Of a DNA stretch of 64,000 bases, positions 31,288-39,670 are shown in pieces (position 1 is the first letter of the stretch; each line of letters starts with the position of its first letter). The position numbers and the translations under genes were made by a program. This DNA is from DASXRU01 sp033856235 (lineage in GTDB: Bacteria; Acidobacteriota; Blastocatellia; Pyrinomonadales; Pyrinomonadaceae). Where the stretch lies: assembly GCA_033856235.1 (NCBI GenBank), contig JAWVFI010000047.1:34951-98950 (forward strand). The letters are read 5' to 3'. Below the pieces are notes generated by a model. That model did no database searches. It saw only the letters and a program-made list of their open reading frames with translations, and had not been told where the DNA came from.

Positions 31288-32361
31288 TTACTTTGACGCA
31301 GGGGTTTCAACCATCCGCACGTAGTAACTGCGGCGGGCAGTAACTATTAACTTCCGCTCTTTGCCCTTTGTGTCATGCGCCTTAGTTTTTATCTCCAGCT
31401 TATGCCGACGCCCGTCGTCGTGTTCGTTTTCCTTGAGCGTGAAGCCGAGGTTGTAACGTGCGGCCAGGCTAGCAATCAGCCCTTCGAGCGCTGCACCATA
31501 GTCTTGCGGTTGGTTAACAGCGATCGCCTCACCGCCGGTTTGAGCAGCGATATGTCCGGGCGCATAGTTATCCACCCCCGCTAAACGCCCGATCGCATCG
31601 AAGATTGGGCGCGGTGGCAAGGGTAATTTACCCGGAACATTCTTCATCTTGATCGACGGGTTGCCGGGGTTCCGAATCAAGGGACTGAAGCAAGCGCTGG
31701 CCCTGACAAACCTGGCCGTAATCTTGTCGCGCTGGGCAACCCGAATTGGCCATAGGACCGGGGATAAATGCACCACAACGATTTGGGAGTTCGGTCGTTC
31801 CGCTGCGGACCGTTCGACCATTGCTAAAACATTCTCCAGTTCCTCGTGGTACCACGATGCCTGTGGCACAGGAAGGCCGCGCACGGCCCGCAGGGCTTCC
31901 GCTATCTTCATTCGATCGCGCGTGAAATCGGTAAGGATTTTGAGTGGGGCTCCCGGGCCTCCGAGATTGGCTATGACGGCTAGCTCGTCTTCGGGAGCTA
32001 ATTTCTGCAACGATGAAGACAACGACTCCAGGACCTCAGCGCGGCGCAAGTCCTGGTTAGTATCTTTGGCCGCAATATCTACGACCAGCATCAGCGCGAG
32101 GGGACGCCGGCGGCCTTCGCCTGCTCGACTAAAGTAAGTAAGGGTCTGAGGTTTTCCGTCGGCAAAAACCTCGAAGTTCTCCCGCGTAAGGTCAGCAATC
32201 GGCTGACCGGTCTGCTTGTCCTTCACCAGGGCATCTACAAAAACGACCCGCGTTCTGATACGCACCACTTCCTCATCACTGTTTTGGGCTTTAGTGAGAG
32301 AGGGAAAGCAGGAGAGCGCCAAAATCCCCAATAGTAGTAGGCACGGATGTTTTATCAGCAT
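31288..32361 (-). CDS. Secreted vWA-type protein lacking a metal site
   Basis: 357 residues. Signal peptide (CLLLLGILALSCFPSLTKA), then a short beta domain (VRIRTRVVFVDALVKDKQTG, DLTRENFEVFADGKPQ) that always precedes the vWA fold in the acidobacterial VWFA-related family, and the vWA fold itself (RPLALMLVVDIAAKD onward). The usual DxSxS metal site reads DIAAK, so metal-dependent ligand binding is probably lost. C-terminal region ARYNLGFTLKE and YYVRM fits the family. ATG 32361 selected because AGAAGGG lies six bases upstream; a GTG start 21 bases earlier is less likely. Likely periplasmic or outer-surface; role unknown. Confidence 0.8.
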   Translation of the reverse strand: MLIKHPCLLLLGILALSCFPSLTKAQNSDEEVVRIRTRVVFVDALVKDKQTGQPIADLTRENFEVFADGKPQTLTYFSRAGEGRRRPLALMLVVDIAAKDTNQDLRRAEVLESLSSSLQKLAPEDELAVIANLGGPGAPLKILTDFTRDRMKIAEALRAVRGLPVPQASWYHEELENVLAMVERSAAERPNSQIVVVHLSPVLWPIRVAQRDKITARFVRASACFSPLIRNPGNPSIKMKNVPGKLPLPPRPIFDAIGRLAGVDNYAPGHIAAQTGGEAIAVNQPQDYGAALEGLIASLAARYNLGFTLKENEHDDGRRHKLEIKTKAHDTKGKERKLIVTARRSYYVRMVETPASK

Positions 32362-32477
32362 CGAGCCCTTCTCCAGTTTCACTTAATTGGCGGCATTGCA
32401 TTTCGCATGACAATCAATACCGATATCTTCGGGGCGGCGCCGAGTTGATCGGGCGCCCTGCTTGGATCAGAAAGTCT

Positions 32478-32648
32478 CTATGTTTTACTTCGCCTGGAAA
32501 AACCCACTAAGGCTGCGCCGAAGACAAGAAATAGCGGAGCTAGCCAGGGCATTCCTAAATCAGCAACTCGGTGCAAATTGAGGACGGCCGCGACTACGGC
32601 GGCAACCAGAAAGAAAATTCCAATCAGGCGGACAGTATTAGACGTCAT
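32478..32648 (-). CDS. Small two-helix membrane protein
   Basis: 56 residues from ATG 32648 (MTSNTVRLIGIFFLVAAVVA) with two hydrophobic helices (~7-24 and ~32-50) separated by LNLHRVADLG and ending FSRRSKT, a positive-inside tail. Too short for most gene callers but has the composition of a real small membrane protein. It sits upstream of the vWA gene and downstream of guaB on the same strand. Function unknown. Confidence 0.55.
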   Translation of the reverse strand: MTSNTVRLIGIFFLVAAVVAAVLNLHRVADLGMPWLAPLFLVFGAALVGFSRRSKT

Positions 32649-32706
32649 AAGTTTTAGCTCTGCAATGATTTAAGCCGCGGGGAAAAGTTGGCTTCGTTAA
32701 GCGTCA

Positions 32707-34173
32707 CTACTCCAGCCGGTAGTTCGGTGCTTCCTTCGTGATGATCACGTCGTGGACGTGCGATTCGCGCAGGCCGGCGGAGGTGATGCGGATGAAGCGG
32801 GTCTTTTCCTGGAACTCCTTAATATTGCGGCAACCGGTGTAGCCCATGCCGGCTCTCAGACCTCCTATTAACTGCGTCGCCATTTCGGCAACCGTGCCTT
32901 TGTAGGCGACGCGGCCTTCGATACCTTCGGGGACGAGTTTTGATTCCATCTCAGTCAGCTCCTGCGCGTAACGATCGCGCGAGCCTTCGCGCATTGCGCC
33001 GATGGATCCCATGCCGCGATAAGTTTTGAAGGAACGTCCCTGAAAGAGGATGACTTCACCGGGAGCTTCTTCAGTTCCCGCGAACAGGGAACCGATCATC
33101 ACCACGTCAGCGCCGGCGGCAATTGCCTTGGCGACGTCACCGGAGAACTTCACGCCGCCGTCAGAGATGATGGGTACGCCGCTGTCTTGGGCGGCTTGCA
33201 CACAGGATTGGATGGCGGTGATTTGCGGAACGCCGGCGCCAGTAACAACTCGTGTGGTGCAAATCGATCCCGGTCCGATACCAACTTTGACCGCGTCCAC
33301 TCCGGCGTCAATCAATTCGCGTGCGCCGTCGGTCGTGCCCACGTTGCCGGCAATTACCTGGGTATCGGAATGACGAGTCTTGATCAGGCCGACGGCATCA
33401 ATGACTCGCGAAGAGTGGCCATGCGCCGTGTCGATCACGAGGCAATCAACCCGGGCCTCAACCAGCCGGGCGGCCCGTTCGAGATAATCGCCGGTCGCGC
33501 CAATGGCCGCTGCGACGCGCAACCGTCCCAGATCGTCCTTTGCCGCGGTTGGATACTTGATGGCCTTCTGAATGTCTTTGACGGTGATCAGACCTTTGAT
33601 TCGCTTGTCATCATCGACCACCAGAAGCTTTTCGATACGATGTTTTTGCAATACCGCCTTAGCTTGTTCCAGGGTAGTGCCGACGGGCACGCTGACCAGC
33701 GGTTGTTTCGTCATTACTTCCGCAACCGGAATGTCGAAACGTGTTTCGAAGCGCAGATCGCGATTCGTAATGATGCCGACGAGGTGACCGTCTTCATCCA
33801 CTACCGGCACGCCACTGATGTGATAGCTCTCCATCACGTGCAGCGCTTCGCTAACGGGCCGATCGGGGCGAATGGTTACCGGATCGACGATCATGCCGGA
33901 TTCCGAGCGCTTCACTTTGTCCACTTCTTCTGCCTGGCGTTCGATGCTCAGGTTCTTATGAATTACGCCGATGCCACCCTGTTGCGCAATAGCGATAGCG
34001 AGGGCCGCCTCCGTCACCGTGTCCATCGCCGACGAGCAGAGTGGGATTTGTAAGCGGATGCCGCGAGTGAACTGGGTCGAGGTGTCGGTTTCAGAGGGCA
34101 GCACTTCCGAGCGCGCCGGCAGCAGCAACACGTCGTCGAATGTCAGGCCTTCAATAATATCGGATGTGATCAT
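32707..34173 (-). CDS. guaB: IMP dehydrogenase
   Basis: 488 residues, full length. Oxidises IMP to XMP with NAD+, the committed step of GMP synthesis. TIM-barrel start LTFDDVLLLPARSEVLPS, two CBS domains at ~94-205 (inserted, ATP/nucleotide-sensing), catalytic Cys305 in GPGSICTTRVVTG, GDVAKAIAAGADVVMIGSL and the flap YRGMGSIGAM...GIEGRV. ATG 34173. Stands alone with a palindromic repeat in its upstream region. Confidence 0.97.
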   Translation of the reverse strand: MITSDIIEGLTFDDVLLLPARSEVLPSETDTSTQFTRGIRLQIPLCSSAMDTVTEAALAIAIAQQGGIGVIHKNLSIERQAEEVDKVKRSESGMIVDPVTIRPDRPVSEALHVMESYHISGVPVVDEDGHLVGIITNRDLRFETRFDIPVAEVMTKQPLVSVPVGTTLEQAKAVLQKHRIEKLLVVDDDKRIKGLITVKDIQKAIKYPTAAKDDLGRLRVAAAIGATGDYLERAARLVEARVDCLVIDTAHGHSSRVIDAVGLIKTRHSDTQVIAGNVGTTDGARELIDAGVDAVKVGIGPGSICTTRVVTGAGVPQITAIQSCVQAAQDSGVPIISDGGVKFSGDVAKAIAAGADVVMIGSLFAGTEEAPGEVILFQGRSFKTYRGMGSIGAMREGSRDRYAQELTEMESKLVPEGIEGRVAYKGTVAEMATQLIGGLRAGMGYTGCRNIKEFQEKTRFIRITSAGLRESHVHDVIITKEAPNYRLE

Positions 34174-34235
34174 GTGGTTATGAATAGCTCCTTTAAGCTC
34201 TTGTAACGCGCTTGTTCAGCGAATATGAATGTAAC

Positions 34236-34322
34236 CGCAAACTAAAGTTTGAACTCTGAATACCTTTGGGGATAGAAGCTCAACGTGAGTGACAGGCGCA
34301 TAGAGTTCAAGCTTTAGCTTGC
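34236..34322. repeat. Dispersed palindrome, GCAAACTAAAGTTTGAACTCT family
   Basis: CGCAAACTAAAGTTTGAACT and the complementary AGAGTTCAAGCTTTAGCTTGC with AGGCG and TACC words between. Related copies at 46924-47016 and 59490-59581. Confidence 0.8.
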
Positions 34323-34365
34323 ATCTGTTCCCTCTCCCTTATCGTTTGTAAGCCAACAGCATAAA

Positions 34366-34393
34366 ACAAAAATGCCCGCAGACTAAGCGGGCA
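34366..34393 (-). terminator. Terminator of the RodZ-like gene
   Basis: TGCCCGC/GCGGGCA 7-bp hairpin, on the minus strand followed by TTTTTG; 30 bases past the stop codon. Confidence 0.7.
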
Positions 34394-34423
34394 GCGAAAC
34401 CTGATCTTCTGTTTGCAGAAAAA

Positions 34424-34927
34424 CTAACAGCGTACACGCGCCTCCGTTGCGATGGCGGGGCGCGCGATCCCGCGCGAAGCTGCAAGCCGCACCGTGGGCA
34501 TGGCGGGCGCCGCTACCCTGGGTGCCGTGCGGCGTTGATACCAATGCAACGCCGCATAGGCGCCGAGGGATAGCACCCCGAGAATCAGAATCACCAGCAG
34601 CAAAGTGACCAGAGGTGAACGACTGGAATTGGCATCAGTGTAAACCAGCGATTTCGGAGCGGTTAAAACTTCGTCCTCAGACTCGCCCTTTTGGCGCAGC
34701 GTCGCCACGTAAGACTCCATCGCCTCCTTTTCATCAAAGCCAATGTACCGCGCGTAAGACTTAATGAAGCTCTTGTTGAAGATGCCGCCGGGCAATCGTT
34801 TGTAATCGTCGGTTTCGATGGCTTCCAGATAGCGCATCGAGATTCGCGTCTGCTCGGAGATATCGCGCAGGGAAATGCCGCTTTCTTCCCGGGCCAGCCG
34901 CAATTTCTCTCCGATAGTGGTGGCCAT
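34424..34927 (-). CDS. RodZ-like membrane helix-turn-helix protein
   Basis: 167 residues. Residues ~5-70 form the HTH domain of the RodZ/HTH_25 family (GEKLRLAREESGISLRDISEQ, RYLEAIETDDYKRLPGGIFNK, SFIKSYARYIG), normally cytoplasmic and linked to the MreB cytoskeleton. A single membrane helix follows (~105-127, LVTLLLVILILGVLSLGAYA), then a short basic periplasmic tail. The large beta domain of classical RodZ is missing. Role is therefore cell shape or gene regulation at the membrane. Stop is followed by a good terminator. Confidence 0.85.
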   Translation of the reverse strand: MATTIGEKLRLAREESGISLRDISEQTRISMRYLEAIETDDYKRLPGGIFNKSFIKSYARYIGFDEKEAMESYVATLRQKGESEDEVLTAPKSLVYTDANSSRSPLVTLLLVILILGVLSLGAYAALHWYQRRTAPRVAAPAMPTVRLAASRGIARPAIATEARVRC

Positions 34928-35189
34928 CTCTAAACGAGCCGGCTCCTTGGCGTTGGCGGTCGTGGTGATGCAACAACTTGCGAGGTTACGGAGAGAGAAA
35001 CTCCCACTGGTCCCTCACCCTGTCGCGCGCATCTTTTCAGCCCAAAAGTAAGGCAGGTCACTTGCGGCGCAATATAACGTGCGCTTGCAAAAGTTGTCAA
35101 ACTTTCGTGCCTGCAAAAAGAGAGTAGAGGGTTCTGGTTAACGTTCCCCAAATCAATTAACGACGACTCGTTGAGCGATGGCGTTGACA
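34928..35189. other. Intergenic
   Basis: Upstream region of the RodZ-like gene. No gene, tRNA or clear hairpin recognised before the RAYT inverted repeat at 35190. Confidence 0.5.
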
Positions 35190-35852
35190 AATACGGAACC
35201 GGGAGCGGTAGCGACCGGGTCCAAGGCTGGGACCCAGCCACTTTCAATTTCCCCGCTCAACTTAGGACATCGCGTTGCTGAGCCAGCCCTCAAGGCAATG
35301 GTTCACCTTGTTCGTAATCGACATACACAATGGCATTGATCAGATCGCGTTCAGTCCAGAGATATCTTCTACTCCCGCGATCAGCCCACGGACTTCGGCT
35401 TGATCGCCAACAGCCAGCTTCCCTTAACTTTCTTGTAGCATTCGCCTTAAAGGCCGCGCGGACCTTCTCTGGTTTACATCTTGCTGAAACAACTGTGTGA
35501 ACATGGTTCGTCCTGACATTGGTTGTCCAACATCGCCAATTGCGAATTCTGCACGTTTCGCGAATCGCTTCCTTTACCAACGCCCGTCGGCGAGCACTCA
35601 GCGTGACGGGTCGTTGACGGCGCAAGGTCTGATTGTACTTTCTCCAGCGTTCATTGTGAGCAATGCGAGGAGTGCCGAAGCGGTTATGAAATCGATCAAC
35701 GGAACAGCGTTTGTCTCCGTGGAGCCATGTCCCAAAACCGCGAAACGTAATTAGGTATCCTCGCGGAAAGACTTCATCGCTGGGTTCGTTCACACTGCCG
35801 CTATCTATATCGCAGCGTGCGGCCCGGTCGCTACCGCTCCCGGTTCCGTATT
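35190..35852. mobile_element. RAYT unit bounded by a perfect 30-bp inverted repeat
   Basis: The 30 bases at 35190-35219 (AATACGGAACCGGGAGCGGT...) are the exact reverse complement of 35823-35852. Between them lies only the transposase gene 35290-35793. REP elements normally accompany RAYT genes, but a perfect single IR pair framing the gene looks like a compact transposable unit. No direct target duplication was evident. Confidence 0.7.
35290..35793 (-). CDS. REP-associated tyrosine transposase (RAYT, Y1_Tnp)
   Basis: 167 residues. Opening YLITFRGFGTWLHGDKR and the His-hydrophobic-His motif in TNHVHTVV supply the HUH metal site; the catalytic Tyr is likely in VYVDYEQG near the C-terminus. RAYTs are single-strand DNA nucleases related to IS200/IS605 transposases that act on REP hairpins. 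Framed by a perfect 30-bp inverted repeat (see the mobile element). The window's own palindromes differ from this repeat, so it may serve only its own ends or other copies elsewhere. Confidence 0.85.
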   Translation of the reverse strand: MNEPSDEVFPRGYLITFRGFGTWLHGDKRCSVDRFHNRFGTPRIAHNERWRKYNQTLRRQRPVTLSARRRALVKEAIRETCRIRNWRCWTTNVRTNHVHTVVSARCKPEKVRAAFKANATRKLREAGCWRSSRSPWADRGSRRYLWTERDLINAIVYVDYEQGEPLP

Positions 35853-35897
35853 AGTATTACCAGTATGCAAGACTCCTGGCTTGAGTTTTCCGCGGAG

Positions 35898-35996
35898 CGG
35901 GGCAGTAGCCCGACCGTCAGGGAGGGCTCAGATTGGCTGCCTGTGATTGAGTGGTGTAATGGCCAAGCCCTCCCTCACGGTAGGATTACTGCCCCG
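35898..35996. repeat. Palindrome before the microcompartment locus
   Basis: CGGGGCAGTAGCCCGACCGT with complementary ACGGTAGGATTACTGCCCCG, plus inner AGGGAGGGCT/AGCCCTCCCT arms. Confidence 0.8.
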
Positions 35997-36091
35997 GTCG
36001 CGTGTCTTGATTCTTGTGCCGCGCGGTGATAGGTTGAGGGTTCACTGAGTCGCTTTTAACTTCTACAACCAAAAAAGTGAGGATCGAAGAA

Positions 36092-36490
36092 ATGCCTCTT
36101 GAAGCATTAGGAATGATCGAAACCAAGGGCTTCGTCGGCGCGGTGGAAGCCGCGGACGCGATGGTCAAGGCGGCCAATGTGCAGTTGCTCGGAAAAGAGT
36201 ATATCGGCGCCGGTTACGTAACGATTTTTGTGCGCGGCGACGTCGGTGCGGTCAAGGCCGCGACCGATGCGGGCGCTGCGGCAGCACGACGCGTGGGCGA
36301 GTTGGTGAGCGTTCATGTTATTCCGCGCCCGCATGCCGAAGTCGAACGCGTGTTGCCGGTAAACGGCCGGACGGGCCTTAGCCCGGACGAGCGAGCACTG
36401 CAGGGCGGAGCGCGTGGCCAGTTGGGCGAAGGCGAACAAGGCCGGGCCGGCCAGGGCACTCGTGAGACCAGCCGCGAAAGAACCAAGTAG
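36092..36490 (+). CDS. Microcompartment hexameric shell protein (BMC-H)
   Basis: 132 residues. Residues 1-88 are one BMC domain of the EutM/PduA/CcmK type: ALGMIETKGFVGAVEAADAM, the pore-loop stretch, GDVGAVKAATDAGAAAA and VHVIPRPHAEVERVLP. Six copies form a hexagonal tile with a central pore. Beyond residue 90 is a Gly/Arg/Glu-rich tail of ~40 residues absent from ordinary BMC-H proteins, possibly lining or capping the shell. ATG 36092 used because the frame's earlier GTG lacks a ribosome site while AGGATCGAAGA precedes this ATG. First gene of the locus. Confidence 0.95.
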   Translation: MPLEALGMIETKGFVGAVEAADAMVKAANVQLLGKEYIGAGYVTIFVRGDVGAVKAATDAGAAAARRVGELVSVHVIPRPHAEVERVLPVNGRTGLSPDERALQGGARGQLGEGEQGRAGQGTRETSRERTK

Positions 36491-36607
36491 TCATTGCCGA
36501 TTGCCAATTGCTGATTGCCAATTTGCGCTGAGATGAATTGAGTAAGATCATCCACAGGTCAACAAATCGGCAATTGGAAATTGGAAATTGGAAATGCCGG
36601 AGGCGTT

Positions 36608-38485
36608 ATGTCGGCAGATAAAGATCTGATATCTGTGCAACAGGCCCGCGATATGGTGGAGGCAGCCCATCGCGCGCAAGTGGATCTGGCCCACTTCGAC
36701 CAGGAAAAGATCGATCGGATTTGCGCGGCTATGGCGAAGGCAGCGTTGCGTGAAGCGGCGCGCCTGGGCGCGATGGCGGTGGAAGAAACCGGCTTTGGCG
36801 TTCCGGCCGATAAGCAGGAAAAAAACCGCTTCGCTTCTGAGGATGTTTGGAATTACTTCCGCAACCTGCGCACCGTGGGCGTTGTCTCCGAATCGAAGGA
36901 CGTGGTGGAAATTGCCAGTCCACGCGGAGTCGTCGCCGCGATCATCCCCTCCACAAATCCCACCTCGACTGCAATTTTCAAGGTCCTGATAGCCATCAAA
37001 TCGCGCAATGCGATTGTCCTGTCACCACATCCGTCCGCAGCCCGCTGCATTAACGAGACTGTAAAAGTGATGCGCGAGGTGGCGATCAAAGAAGGACTAC
37101 CGGCCGACGCGATTGCCTGCATGACTACCGCAACCATCGAAGGCACAGAAGCCTTGATGAAGCACAAGCAGACTGCGGTTATCCTCGCAACCGGCGGCAT
37201 CGGCCTGGTGCGGGCGGCTTATTCGTCCGGCAAGCCGGCCTTTGGAGTTGGCCCCGGGAACGTCCCCGTTTTTATTGAGCGCACCGCCGACGTGGCCAAG
37301 GCAGTGCAGGATATTCTCAGCAGCAAGTGTTTCGATAACGGAACGATCTGTGCTTCGGAGCAGGCAGTAGTGGCTGATGCTCCGATCGAGCAAGCCGTGC
37401 GCGAACAATTCAAACTGCAGGGCGGCCATTTCCTGAGTGCGGCGGAAGCAGATCAGTTGGCGAAAGTTGTGGTAACGCAACAGCGCTCGCTGAACCCCGG
37501 CATCGTAGGAAAATCCGTGGAAGTGATTGCGAAGATGGCCGGGCTCAGCGTGCCGCCGGGTACCCGCTGCCTAATGGCGGACGTCGGCGGTGTAGGCCGA
37601 GAGTTTCCTTTGTCCATGGAAAAACTTTCACCCATCCTCGCTTTTTATGTTGAGGATGGAATAGAGCGCGGCGCGGCCCGTTGTTTTGAGATCTTGAGTT
37701 ATGGCGGCATGGGCCATACGGCCGGAGTGCACACGCGCTCGCGTGAGGCCGCTGTGCGTTACGGCAGCGAGATGCCCGCCTCGCGCGTCATAGTGAATAG
37801 TCCCACCACGCACGGGGCCATCGGACTTTCGACCGCGCTGCCGCCCTCGATGACGCTGGGGTGCGGATCATGGGGTGGCAACGTAACGTCGGACAATGTT
37901 TCGCCGCTTCATCTAATGGATATTAAGCGAGTGGCCTTCGAAACTCGCCCGGTTAAGAGTGTGCGGCCGGCTGCTTCAACTCAGAAAGCCGCTACCGCGG
38001 TGCAGCCACAGGCACAGGCGCGAACCCGGGTCGAAAGTGCCGCGAGCAATGCTGGAAGTCAGCAGAGTGCGGGCAAAGTAAGCCGGCAGGAGATTGCCGC
38101 CATCGTCGATCGGTTCCTGGCGAACCGGCAACCAGATCGATCGGCGGAGCCAGAGCTTCACGCCACCACCTCGCCGCAGCCTGTCCAGCCCGGCATCGAT
38201 ATCGAAGCCGGCAGCATGTACGCATCGCCTAAGGCTGCCCCGCATGCTGAAGCGGCGCCGACAGCGGTGCCGGAACGCAGCAGCAGCGGACCATCGCAAA
38301 GTGGCAATGCGAACGGCGGAGCCGCGGGGCGCGCTAACGGTAAAGCCGCAGCGGAGTTCGTCAGCGAGGACGATGTGCGGCGGGCGATTCAAAAGGGCGA
38401 AAAGATCTACATCAACGCGCGCACAATCATTACCCCCGCCGCGCGAGATATGGCCGATCCGGCAGAAGTTTTTGCGAAGGTGTGA
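36608..38485 (+). CDS. Microcompartment acylating aldehyde dehydrogenase (EutE/PduP-like) with long C-terminal extension
   Basis: 625 residues against ~460 for EutE/PduP. Residues ~1-455 are the CoA-acylating aldehyde dehydrogenase fold: STNPTSTAIFK, ATGGIGLVRAAYSSGKPA, catalytic Cys248 in DNGTICASEQ, GHTAGVHTRS. Converts an aldehyde plus CoA and NAD+ to acyl-CoA inside the shell. The tail has a low-complexity linker, an amphipathic helix SRQEIAAIVDRFLANRQ that looks like an encapsulation peptide, a second linker, and a terminal DDVRRAIQKGEKIY...RTIITPAARDMA segment resembling the ITP-ARDL region of EutQ-like cargo. GGAGG precedes ATG 36608; the earlier in-frame ATG 36581 is less likely. Confidence 0.92.
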   Translation: MSADKDLISVQQARDMVEAAHRAQVDLAHFDQEKIDRICAAMAKAALREAARLGAMAVEETGFGVPADKQEKNRFASEDVWNYFRNLRTVGVVSESKDVVEIASPRGVVAAIIPSTNPTSTAIFKVLIAIKSRNAIVLSPHPSAARCINETVKVMREVAIKEGLPADAIACMTTATIEGTEALMKHKQTAVILATGGIGLVRAAYSSGKPAFGVGPGNVPVFIERTADVAKAVQDILSSKCFDNGTICASEQAVVADAPIEQAVREQFKLQGGHFLSAAEADQLAKVVVTQQRSLNPGIVGKSVEVIAKMAGLSVPPGTRCLMADVGGVGREFPLSMEKLSPILAFYVEDGIERGAARCFEILSYGGMGHTAGVHTRSREAAVRYGSEMPASRVIVNSPTTHGAIGLSTALPPSMTLGCGSWGGNVTSDNVSPLHLMDIKRVAFETRPVKSVRPAASTQKAATAVQPQAQARTRVESAASNAGSQQSAGKVSRQEIAAIVDRFLANRQPDRSAEPELHATTSPQPVQPGIDIEAGSMYASPKAAPHAEAAPTAVPERSSSGPSQSGNANGGAAGRANGKAAAEFVSEDDVRRAIQKGEKIYINARTIITPAARDMADPAEVFAKV

Positions 38486-38490
38486 AAATA

Positions 38491-38625
38491 GTTAGTGGTC
38501 AGTAGTCAGTGGTCAGTTGCTGAGAGCCGGTCTCTGCTCCACTTGCTCTCTGACAGTCTCGCAGAAGACTGACAACTGACAACTGACAACTGACAACTAA
38601 CAACTAACAACTAACAACTGACAAC
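38491..38625. repeat. Word palindrome with heptamer repeats
   Basis: GTTAGTGGTCAGTAGTCAGT on the left; on the right AACTGAC and AACTAAC repeated about eight times in tandem. Forms an imperfect hairpin just before the BMC-P gene. Confidence 0.8.
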
Positions 38626-38629
38626 AGAC

Positions 38630-38962
38630 ATGTTCCTCGGCAAAGTCATCGGCACCGTCTGGTCCACCAAGAAATCTCCCGATCTCGAGGGGGTTCGGTT
38701 TCTGATTGTGCATCCGTATGATCTGGATAAGGAGCCCACGAAGAACATCGTGGTAGTCGCGGACCGGCTGGGAGCAGGGCCGGGGGAAACCGTGATGTGC
38801 GCGTACGGCAAGGCGGCGCGTTCCGCGATCGGTAATCAGGAGATGTCGATCGAAGCCGCGGTTGTGGGAATAGTCGATCGCGTGGACATTGCCGAAACGC
38901 AATCGGAAGAGTTGCGCGAAGCCGCGCGCGAGTTGAGATCTGGTGACAACGGACGACCCTGA
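38630..38962 (+). CDS. Microcompartment pentameric vertex protein (BMC-P, EutN/CcmL type)
   Basis: 110 residues. MFLGKVIGTVWSTKKSPDLEGVRFLIV and the core DRLGAGPGETVMCAYGKAAR with VVGIVDRVDI are the EutN/CcmL signature; five subunits close each vertex of the shell. Slightly longer C-terminus than EutN. Directly follows a palindromic spacer. Confidence 0.95.
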   Translation: MFLGKVIGTVWSTKKSPDLEGVRFLIVHPYDLDKEPTKNIVVVADRLGAGPGETVMCAYGKAARSAIGNQEMSIEAAVVGIVDRVDIAETQSEELREAARELRSGDNGRP

Positions 38963-39045
38963 CGAGAGGCTGGAGTCTAGAGACTAGAGGCTAGTGAAAG
39001 ATACTTATTTCCTAGTCTCTAGCCTCTAGTCTCTAGCCTCTACTT

Positions 39046-39534
39046 ATGCCAATGGCCAACGAAGAGCTGATCTACAAACTTACTCGCACGGTTTACGAAC
39101 GCCTGGGGAACGTCGATGAGAATACGGTCGAGCAGTTGGTGACCGATATTTATCGAGAGTTCCAGGCAGCGGGCGGCACCAACGGCAGTAGTTCGCAAAG
39201 CGGTGCCGCGGCTTCATTCTCAGGCAACGCCAGGGAGAACGAGGCCCGCGCGGAAGGGTCTGCCGATCGGCTGGTGATATCGGTTTTCGGAGTTGACCAT
39301 CCCGGGATCGTGGCCGGCGTCTCACAGATTCTGGCGGAGGCGAGCTGCAGTATCATCGACATTAACCAAACTGTGGTCAGGGGCAAATTTGCGATGGTGA
39401 TCATTGCCGACTCTTCGCGCTCCAGTGCCTCGGCTGCCGAATTGAAAGAACGATTTCGCACGCAGGGTGAGCAATTGGGCGTTCGCATCTACGCGCAACG
39501 CGAAGACCTGTTCAATGCCATGCACCGGATTTGA
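39046..39534 (+). CDS. ACT-domain protein (UPF0237-like) with targeting-like N-terminus
   Basis: 162 residues. The C-terminal ~90 (VISVFGVDHPGIVAGVSQIL, then IIDINQTVVRGKFAMVIIAD) match the ACT protein UPF0237, a small ligand-sensing module. The first ~30 residues (EELIYKLTRTVYERLG) form an amphipathic helix like those that send cargo into microcompartments, followed by a Ser/Ala/Asn-rich linker. In Gram-positive bacteria UPF0237 and UPF0210 genes are usually adjacent; here they are in the same locus two genes apart. Inferred: a regulatory or structural partner of UPF0210 inside the shell. Confidence 0.8.
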   Translation: MPMANEELIYKLTRTVYERLGNVDENTVEQLVTDIYREFQAAGGTNGSSSQSGAAASFSGNARENEARAEGSADRLVISVFGVDHPGIVAGVSQILAEASCSIIDINQTVVRGKFAMVIIADSSRSSASAAELKERFRTQGEQLGVRIYAQREDLFNAMHRI

Positions 39535-39670
39535 AGATTCCGGATTGCGGAATTCGAATTGCGGAGTGTAAGAGACAAAAGAATGTCAGTTATTCCACGG
39601 TCGCAAATTGAACTCGGAAGGCCCCCCTTTAAAATTCGCAATCCGAAATTCGCAATCCGAAATTCACACA

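Noticed and set aside
33187..34053. 288-residue ORF opposite guaB
   Set aside because: Antisense shadow of a highly conserved gene.
38555..38625. Tandem AACTGAC repeats as a CRISPR array
   Set aside because: Seven-base units without spacers; they are one arm of a word palindrome.
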